DNA of 64,000 bases, taken from assembly GCA_018613035.1 (NCBI GenBank), contig JAGGRA010000011.1, positions 25,532 through 89,531 on the forward strand. Direction: 5' to 3'. Positions 58,254-64,000 of this stretch are shown in pieces; the stretch's first letter is position 1; every line of letters begins with the position of its first letter. The position numbers and the translations under genes were made by a program. The stretch comes from Pseudomonas sp. ISL-84. Its GTDB lineage: Bacteria > Bacillota > Bacilli > Bacillales > Cytobacillaceae. The notes beneath the pieces were generated by a model. That model saw nothing but the letters and a program-made list of their open reading frames with translations, had not been told where the DNA came from and searched no databases.

Positions 58254-58623
58254 TGCTCCCCTCAGGCAATCCCGAAACCAATTTATCAATCATTTGTTTC
58301 ATTTGGACATCTGAAAGAGCCCTTTTTTCAATTAATAACCTCGCTATGACTATAACTTCTTCTGTTGTTAATCTAAGGGTATTATTTCTTCTAAGGATGT
58401 ATCCCCTTTCTTTTCTGCTGAAGACAATGCTTTTAGATAAAAAATTAGTTTTATAGTTCGAAAAGTAAGCCCGTAAATCCTTAATATCTCTTTGAATCGC
58501 TTTTTCACTTACCTTAAAATATTCTGCTTCCTTCTGCTTGTTGATCACTTCCCCCTGGCTAAGACGTTCAAAAAGGGACAGCATCCGCATTGTTTTCTGG
58601 TGTGATTCTTCAATCACATTCAT
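58228..58623 (-). CDS. shortened DeoR/WYL-type HTH regulator
   Basis: A 131-residue protein with an HTH_11-type helix-turn-helix (INKQKEAEYFKVSEKAIQRDIKDLRAYF) and the beta-hairpin wing that leads into WYL regulators (SKSIVFSRKERGYILRR). It stops after the helix LSDVQMKQMIDKLVSGLPEGSRENIKKLM, so the WYL sensing domain found in about 300-residue relatives is absent. ATG at 58623 follows AGAAGGGGGAAT. It may be a truncated gene or a short DNA-binding-only variant. Its terminator overlaps its last codons. Confidence 0.75.
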   Translation of the reverse strand: MNVIEESHQKTMRMLSLFERLSQGEVINKQKEAEYFKVSEKAIQRDIKDLRAYFSNYKTNFLSKSIVFSRKERGYILRRNNTLRLTTEEVIVIARLLIEKRALSDVQMKQMIDKLVSGLPEGSRENIKKLM

Positions 58624-58840
58624 ATTCCCCCTTCTATCTGTTTTTTTCCGGTTTACCGTTTCCACTAGTTGGAAATCATTGTTTATAGGAAGATAATAAC
58701 ATATCCATAATGAAAATTAGTTCTTTTATACTCCCTTTTTCCTATTTTTTAAACTTATTAAAAAAGTTTCCAAATAATTTCATTTTTATGGTAGAATTCT
58801 AATGCTAACTTACACCTTGAGAGGAGATTTATCTTACGAA

Positions 58841-59566
58841 ATGAAAAAGGTCTGGAAAATCCTTATTTCTTTAGTCCTTATTTTAATCGCTGGAGCCGGT
58901 GGAGCAGCCTACTACTTTTTAAAGGTGAAAACCTATGATATCGCGGATAAAAAGGTTGAGGAAATCACCAAAACAGAATACGACATTATCTTGCCTGGAG
59001 AAGATAATGAAAGTGATTTAACAGAGGAAGCTTCAGGGAAGGAAACAGCTAATACGGTTGGTGAAAAAAGCGGGAGTGGCAAATCTTCAGCTATTGTTAT
59101 TAACGCAAAAGCAGCTAATACAACTAATGAAGAGCCAAAGGCTGAAAAAGCCAATATGAATAAAAAAGAGGTAAAGGTCCAAAAAGTAAAAAACAAAACT
59201 AAACCAGCAGAACCGACTGTTGCCAGCATCAAACAAAAATACAATCCATCTTTTAAACACCTGCAAAAACAGGCAAACAAAAAGATTGATGCGCTTCTTG
59301 CCGAAGCCTATAAAGAATACTCCAATCAACAGCTTAAAGGAGATTCTGTATCGTATATGTATTTCTACCAAAAATACACCGCTGCAAGCTCCGATTTAGA
59401 AAGCAATACAAATGCTGCATTTAATGAAATAAATAAAGCATTGCAAGAGGACCTAAAGAAAAACGGTTTTAGCCCTTCTCATGCTGAAAGCTTTAAAGAA
59501 GAGTACGAGGCTGCTAAAAAAGCCCGTGAGACCGCTATTTTGAATAAGATAAAGGAAGCTCTTTAA
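58841..59566 (+). CDS. membrane-anchored lysine-rich hypothetical protein
   Basis: A 241-residue protein with one N-terminal transmembrane segment (VWKILISLVLILIAGAGGAAYYFL). A long, disordered Glu/Lys/Asn/Thr-rich region (about 50-145) follows, then a helical C-terminal domain (SIKQKYNPSFKHLQKQANKKIDALLAEAYKEY, later EEYEAAKKARETAI). No catalytic motif. The preceding GAGAGGAG is 14 nt from the ATG, further than usual, so the start is uncertain; an ATG 13 codons upstream has no ribosome site. Function unknown. Confidence 0.68.
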   Translation: MKKVWKILISLVLILIAGAGGAAYYFLKVKTYDIADKKVEEITKTEYDIILPGEDNESDLTEEASGKETANTVGEKSGSGKSSAIVINAKAANTTNEEPKAEKANMNKKEVKVQKVKNKTKPAEPTVASIKQKYNPSFKHLQKQANKKIDALLAEAYKEYSNQQLKGDSVSYMYFYQKYTAASSDLESNTNAAFNEINKALQEDLKKNGFSPSHAESFKEEYEAAKKARETAILNKIKEAL

Positions 59567-59580
59567 TTTGCATACATTCA

Positions 59581-59614
59581 AAAGACTAGCCTAAGTTCAA
59601 GCTAGTCTTTTTTT
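59581..59614 (+). terminator. rho-independent terminator of the lysine-rich protein gene
   Basis: AAAGACTAGC pairs with GCTAGTCTTT and is followed by TTTTATG. It shares the GACTAGC stem. Confidence 0.88.
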
Positions 59615-59624
59615 ATGTCCTTAA

Positions 59625-59819
59625 TTAGGAACGCATACTTTCCTCTTTAACTGAATCAAACTTCTGGACAAAATTGCAGGTCATGCACGCTCTGCCAATA
59701 CATTGTTTTGTAACTGGATCTCGGTAGTAAGTTTCATTAAATCCGCATATGGAGCATTCGATTTCGTGGATCATTTCCCTTTTGCCAAATACAGCCTCAA
59801 GCAATAACTCAAAATGCAA
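59625..59819 (-). CDS. small zinc-ribbon-like protein
   Basis: A protein of about 64 residues with four Cys in CSICGF and CIGRACMTC, spaced like a zinc-binding fold. The TTG start after GGGAGTGGTAGA gives the best ribosome spacing; an ATG five codons upstream has its Shine-Dalgarno too close. The N-terminal helix LHFELLLEAVFGKREMIHEIE precedes the Cys region. Not recognised further. The gap 59.84-60.16 kb to its right is AT-rich and shows no gene. Confidence 0.6.
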   Translation of the reverse strand: MHFELLLEAVFGKREMIHEIECSICGFNETYYRDPVTKQCIGRACMTCNFVQKFDSVKEESMRS

Positions 59820-60158
59820 ATCTACCACTCCCATCCCTTTTATTTTTTTATATCAAAAAGGAAATGCGAAGATCCCCGAACCTTGTACAGTCCATAGACG
59901 CATCTTTTCGACATTGCCAAAAAGGAAATAGGACTCTTTACAGAGGAATAACAAATTCTATTTACAGAGTTCGAGTAATTCAATTATTTTTCGGGAAATA
60001 AAAGGCTAAATTATGTCGACTTATTGCATCGATAGAATACGATAACTTTTAAATTTGAACCATTTGGCTAACTTTATGGGAGGGAAAAATGAAAAAAGAC
60101 TAGCATCTGAAAGGGCATTTAATTTATTTTTACTTGTTTGAAGATAAAATATCCTGTA

Positions 60159-60191
60159 CAAAAAAAGCTAGCTCAGCAACACTAAGCTAGT
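60159..60191 (-). terminator. rho-independent terminator of the 166-aa hypothetical gene
   Basis: On the minus strand CTAGCT pairs with AGCTAG around a partly paired loop, followed by CTTTTTTT. It shares the ACTAGCT stem. Confidence 0.75.
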
Positions 60192-60224
60192 CTTCAAAAC
60201 TTTACCATATTAAGAATCAGGCAT

Positions 60225-60725
60225 TTATTTCAGGTCACCTGAACAATGCTCATATAAAAACTCCTTAAAAAGCTGGTTTAGTTCCTTGCTTTTCTTCTCC
60301 TTCAGCCACTCCACTTGATCAATCGGCAAATTTAATTTAAGGGTAACTTTCTCATTTGGCATTTCCACTTTCCTAATCTCCTCTAACGTAATGCCTTCTT
60401 CGATATCCGGAAATGCCAAATCATTTTCACTTATCCTAAGGACATCTTCGTAGGGTTCATCTTCATCCAGTTCGCATAATAAATTTAGCCTAGGCAGTTT
60501 CCCAGGCAGCGTTTTTAAAAACATAAATGAACTGATGATCCTGCCATCTTCCAATTCTATTTCTGCTATCAGACTTTCTCTATTTTTATATTTTCTTAGA
60601 GTAACCTCACTCACAACCATATCCACTTCCAACGTATTTCCAGAAGAGGTTTCAAAAATATAGATGGCACTGTTAAACACATAGATTGCTTCCCCATCAA
60701 TGCTTACCGACTTTACACCAGCCAT
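60225..60725 (-). CDS. hypothetical protein, 166 aa
   Basis: ATG at 60725 follows GGAGGAAGAAGT; the open frame extends 13 codons upstream without a ribosome site. The protein is beta-rich in its first half (VKSVSIDGEAIYVFNSAIYIFETSSGNTLEVDMVV) and acidic and helical later (LPIDQVEWLKEKKSKELNQLFKEFLYEH). No known domain is recognised. Confidence 0.68.
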   Translation of the reverse strand: MAGVKSVSIDGEAIYVFNSAIYIFETSSGNTLEVDMVVSEVTLRKYKNRESLIAEIELEDGRIISSFMFLKTLPGKLPRLNLLCELDEDEPYEDVLRISENDLAFPDIEEGITLEEIRKVEMPNEKVTLKLNLPIDQVEWLKEKKSKELNQLFKEFLYEHCSGDLK

Positions 60726-60861
60726 ACTTCTTCCTCCATGCAATATGATTTTAAACGTATCCAAACAATAGTATTAAATACATCATATCAAAAAGAGGTG
60801 TGAATTGGGGTTCCATAATTTCTTTGTTATTTCTCCTAAACAGCTTTCCATCAATGTCGCG

Positions 60862-60883
60862 ATCAAACGAATCAACGTTTGAT
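60862..60883. repeat. dispersed palindrome family, split copy
   Basis: ATCAAACG and CGTTTGAT are separated by AATCAA and lie inside an outer GTCGCG/CGCGAC pairing, forming a hairpin. The gap 60.73-61.14 kb otherwise shows only an AT-rich promoter region. Confidence 0.6.
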
Positions 60884-61143
60884 CATTTCCGCGACTGATT
60901 CTCTATACAACCCACGGATACCTCCCAGATTCCCTCAGCTTCTAAAATGCATCTTTCGCACTAATTTATCCTCATTTTTAGTCAATATAAAGAGACTGGT
61001 TCAGTCACACCAAGCTGATCCTTAGCCAGGTACCTATACCCAGCACTTTCTTCCCTCTCTTTATTCTGAATAAACTAGGAAAAACCAGCATAAGCATAGC
61101 AAGAAAAATTTGCTTTTATTTCAAATAAAAGGAGAAAACCTCG

Positions 61144-63873
61144 ATGCCAAATGTCATGCTTAAGGAAATGCTGATTAAACCCTTACCATTTAATCTGAAT
61201 GTAAATCCTGCCACAGTCAATCTCACCAATAACAGAATGCAGCATCACAAAGCCATCTTAGAATCATTCGGAATTACCAGTTTGTCAGGTCTCGGTAAAT
61301 TAACGATCCGCGGCAATGTCATCCCGCAATCAGGATTAACAAAGCCGGAGACCAGCGTTATGGGTGCGGAAACCTTATTTCAATCCGTTTTCCGCAGCAC
61401 CGAGGCAGGACAAAATGGGATGCGTTTCGAGCCTGCTGGAGGACGGGCTGTGCAGCTTAAGGCGATTCCATTCCCCCAGCAAGTTCCAGTACCGCCAATA
61501 CAGCCTAAATTCCCTGGCCCGATTAAAGGGCCTGTTAGACCATTTCCTGGTCCAATAAGCCGCCGTACTGTATCGCCACCACCAGCACCAGCCAATCTAG
61601 TCCGAAGCACGAACACTGTACCCATCGATACAGCCTATTGGGCCGCCGAAGAAATTGACCTTGAAGACAACACCTTGGTTATTCTGAAGTATCCTCAAAA
61701 GCATTTGATTATACTTGCAGAAAAAATTACGGTCGGTAAAAACGTCACGTTTACGTGGGAACGCCCGAATATACAGAAGCCGGCAAAACCTGCTAAGAAA
61801 AGCCAGGTTCAAGGGTTTCAGACTTCTACAACATTGGGCGGCATTACCGGTAAGGACGGAATTGCCGGCATTAAAGGAGAACCTGGACTCGATGGTGCGG
61901 ATGCGCCAGAACTGGAAATCTGGATGTTGGAGTTAAACGGCAGCCCGGCATTCGATCTTCGCGGACAGGACGGAACCCAAGGCGGCGATGGGCAGGATGG
62001 CCAGGATGGCGGCAACGGCTGGAAAGGAAGGGCTGGCATTAAAGATTTCGCAGGTGCCTGGTGTACAAGCGGAGCAGGAGCAGGCGGCAATGGAGGACGC
62101 GGTGGTGCTGCGGGAAATGGCGGTGACGGCGGCGATGGCGGACATGGAGGAAAATTGTCTTTATATGCTCCACAAAGCGTTATCAACAACTACTTGCAGA
62201 AGGGGTTTTACGTAACGGTGGATGGCGGTAAAGGCGGTCCTGGCGGCATTCCAGGTGTTCCCGGTGCTGGCGGCAAGGGCGGACCGGTTGGTGACTCGGT
62301 GAAGGCGATCTTTGAAACATGCGGACCAAGAGGAGGTCGAAGTGCCGGCCAGCCGGGAGCACAAGGTTACCCTGGAAGCGCAGGTTATCCCGGGAAAGAT
62401 GGTGAGCGGTTTACAGAACCATTGAGCATGAAAGTCATAGATTCCGATGAATACAGAAGGAAATTGCTCGAACCAGCTATTTTTCACACAATGCCCAATG
62501 TGGCTTGCATTGGGGATACAGTATCGATCGATGGAAAACGCTTTACGAAAACCGATGTCGTACTTGTGGAAGGCATTCCAGCTCAAACCCTTGTCTACAG
62601 TGACACAAAGCTGCAGTTTACGGTTCCCTCCATTAAAGGGGGAAGCAGGTCGGTTCAAGTGAAACAAAGCGATAATACCTTATCGAACCGAGGGACCATT
62701 TTTGTGAAACCCAGACTGCTATCGGCCATGAAGACCCGGGTGCAGCCGGGTTCGAAAGTACAGCTCGCTGGTACTGGATTTGCTGAGGGGGCAATGGTTA
62801 AAGTCAATGACCAGAACATGCCTGACGTAAAATATATTAGTCCGACCAGCATTGAATTTACGCTCATTCGACCGGTTAACATTCAGAATAACCCCACCGG
62901 AGAGAAAGTACGGGTAAAAGTCATGCTTGGAAATGGCACCCCCTCCAATGAGATTGAATTGGTACTCGAGACATTCCAAATGCTTGTGCTTGGGGATTCG
63001 ATTCAATGGGGTCAAGGATTGATGGAGCACGAGAAGTTTCACTCGCTCGTAGTTGCTGCGGTTCAAGCTCGTACAGGCGGTATCGGATTTTATAAAGAAG
63101 TTCTCGCACACTCAGGCGCCATCATCGGAGCGGGTAATACAGAGGTCCACCCGCGTCTTCCTGGAGAGGTGCCTTCAAAATTTCCTACTATCCTGCAGCA
63201 GGCAGATATGTTTACAGGGTCAGCGGATTTTGTGGATCTTATCCTGCTGGACGGAGGGTTTAACGATATCGGAATCACGAATGTGTTAAATCCTCATGGA
63301 CCAGACTTAGTGCAGCCATCACAAAAGATTTTCTTCGAAGATATGAAGAAGCTGCTGCTGAAAGTGTCAGGCACATTCAAAAATGCAAAAATCATTGTGA
63401 CCGGCTATTATCAGCCTCTTTCCGAACAAAGCAACACGGCGTTCATAAAAGCAATGCTTACAGCGTTAGGTGTTGTCATAGGAGGTATCCCTGTAGCCGC
63501 TGCCACCGTGCTTAGCGCAGTTGAAATTCAACTAGTTATTGCCCGGAGCAAACAAATTATGGAGCTGTCCAGGATGCATCTTAAAAATGCAGTGGAGGCT
63601 GTTAATCATACCTTCGATGGCGGGAACCGCATCTTTTTCGCAGATCCAAACTTTGGGCCGTCCCACGCAGGGTTGACAAATGATCCTTTCCTATACGGAA
63701 TACATCCGAATTTATCGCCAGAGGATATAAATGTCGCACCTTCCCGTGCCGTAGATTGTGTTAATTCCAATCAAAGCGGACTCGATTTAGAGCTTTGCCG
63801 GATCGCTTCAGTAGGACACCCTAATCCGAAAGGAGCCAAAGCCTACGCAGACTCCATCATACCTCTGTTGTGA
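61144..63873 (+). CDS. collagen-like/IPT-TIG/SGNH-hydrolase fusion protein
   Basis: A 909-residue protein. Residues 1-235: unknown N-terminal region with a Pro-rich stretch (about 110-150) and a beta-strand segment. Residues about 237-422: Gly-x-x-rich, collagen-like and polyglycine blocks (GIKGEPGLDGAD, GGDGQDGQDGGNG, GGNGGRGGAAGNGGDGGDGG) interrupted by two beta-strand segments. Residues about 447-610: two IPT/TIG-like beta domains (PNVACIGDTVSIDGKRF, RVQPGSKVQLAGTGFAEGA). Residues about 612-909: an SGNH esterase domain with the nucleophile Ser in GDSIQWGQG (S619), oxyanion residues in DGGFNDIG and the catalytic His in GHPNPKG (H892). No signal peptide. Start ATG after AGGAGAAAACCTCG. Possibly a spore-coat, surface or intracellular matrix protein. 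Confidence 0.88.
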   Translation: MPNVMLKEMLIKPLPFNLNVNPATVNLTNNRMQHHKAILESFGITSLSGLGKLTIRGNVIPQSGLTKPETSVMGAETLFQSVFRSTEAGQNGMRFEPAGGRAVQLKAIPFPQQVPVPPIQPKFPGPIKGPVRPFPGPISRRTVSPPPAPANLVRSTNTVPIDTAYWAAEEIDLEDNTLVILKYPQKHLIILAEKITVGKNVTFTWERPNIQKPAKPAKKSQVQGFQTSTTLGGITGKDGIAGIKGEPGLDGADAPELEIWMLELNGSPAFDLRGQDGTQGGDGQDGQDGGNGWKGRAGIKDFAGAWCTSGAGAGGNGGRGGAAGNGGDGGDGGHGGKLSLYAPQSVINNYLQKGFYVTVDGGKGGPGGIPGVPGAGGKGGPVGDSVKAIFETCGPRGGRSAGQPGAQGYPGSAGYPGKDGERFTEPLSMKVIDSDEYRRKLLEPAIFHTMPNVACIGDTVSIDGKRFTKTDVVLVEGIPAQTLVYSDTKLQFTVPSIKGGSRSVQVKQSDNTLSNRGTIFVKPRLLSAMKTRVQPGSKVQLAGTGFAEGAMVKVNDQNMPDVKYISPTSIEFTLIRPVNIQNNPTGEKVRVKVMLGNGTPSNEIELVLETFQMLVLGDSIQWGQGLMEHEKFHSLVVAAVQARTGGIGFYKEVLAHSGAIIGAGNTEVHPRLPGEVPSKFPTILQQADMFTGSADFVDLILLDGGFNDIGITNVLNPHGPDLVQPSQKIFFEDMKKLLLKVSGTFKNAKIIVTGYYQPLSEQSNTAFIKAMLTALGVVIGGIPVAAATVLSAVEIQLVIARSKQIMELSRMHLKNAVEAVNHTFDGGNRIFFADPNFGPSHAGLTNDPFLYGIHPNLSPEDINVAPSRAVDCVNSNQSGLDLELCRIASVGHPNPKGAKAYADSIIPLL

Positions 63874-63954
63874 TTGAATAAACCTTGATATTGGGTCATC
63901 TGATTAGCATTTTTATATAATAGGCTAAGTTAAAGATAATGTTGATCTTTATTA

Positions 63955-63981
63955 TAAAAATAGACCATCATTTGATGGTCT
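63955..63981 (-). terminator. rho-independent terminator for a minus-strand gene beyond the window
   Basis: GACCATCA pairs with TGATGGTC and on the minus strand is followed by TATTTTTATAA. It probably belongs to a gene entering from the right. Confidence 0.6.
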
Positions 63982-64000
63982 CAGACTGTCGACAAACTCG

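Noticed and set aside
62161..62667. 168-residue minus-strand open frame inside the collagen-like gene
   Set aside because: Antisense shadow of a GC-rich repetitive coding region.

Overview
The window looks like chromosome of a low-GC Gram-positive spore-former of the Bacillaceae (Bacillus/Cytobacillus/Mesobacillus type). The basis is strong AGGAGG-type ribosome sites, frequent TTG/GTG starts, rho-independent terminators with long U-runs, an S-layer gene with SLH domains, a PyrR-type attenuator and a DUF1659/DUF2922/YvrJ gene set. I see no phage, IS element, rRNA, tRNA or CRISPR array. Species is not determinable from the sequence alone.

About 1-42 kb is a nearly continuous minus-strand catabolic and transport region. 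(i) 1.0-10.2 kb: two sigma-54-driven operons (Zn-alcohol dehydrogenase + aldehyde dehydrogenase; Fe-alcohol dehydrogenase + GntP-type permease + MmsA-type CoA-acylating dehydrogenase) lie downstream of a CBS-PAS-AAA+-Fis enhancer-binding protein. Together they could oxidise a diol or hydroxy acid to an acyl-CoA. (ii) 10.6-16.7 kb: a second GntP permease, a LacI regulator, an HpsN-like member of the histidinol dehydrogenase family, an SDR, a 3-hydroxyacyl-CoA-dehydrogenase-like enzyme and a thioesterase, with two LacI-type operators. (iii) 16.9-29 kb: a thioredoxin-fold gene broken (or recoded) at a TGA exactly at its redox motif, a YfcC transporter, an enolase-superfamily enzyme with its likely regulator, an M20 amidohydrolase, a paired membrane protein set including DUF3100, a GarR/MmsB-type reductase, a KGSA-type aldehyde dehydrogenase and a GAF/PucR regulator. 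(iv) 29.6-38.3 kb: an NhaC-family antiporter, an NtrC-type two-component system and a complete OpuC-like osmoprotectant ABC operon with a consensus sigma-54 promoter. (v) 39.5-42.3 kb: codBA behind a PyrR attenuator.

About 42-64 kb is more mixed: a secreted esterase, a SpoIIAA-like protein, a diiron acyl-ACP desaturase, a LysM-NlpC/P60 wall hydrolase, a copper-amine-oxidase-N-domain protein, DUF4184, an S-layer protein, unknown membrane proteins, a zinc-ribbon/PD-(D/E)XK protein, a small sigma factor with the DUF1659-DUF2922-YvrJ genes, a shortened DeoR/WYL-type HTH protein, and a 909-residue collagen-like/IPT/SGNH-hydrolase protein.

Intergenic DNA is unusually rich in repeats. There are seven copies of a GC-rich ~140-200 bp imperfect palindrome, five exact copies (plus one split) of ATCAAACGTTTGAT, four copies of a GGTACC-centred repeat fused to stop codons, a 20-bp and a 21-bp tandem array, and a recurring ACTAGC terminator stem. 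The strongest leads for new biology are the collagen-like/SGNH protein, the TGA-interrupted thioredoxin-like gene, the sigma-54-controlled osmoprotectant transporter and the dispersed repeats.
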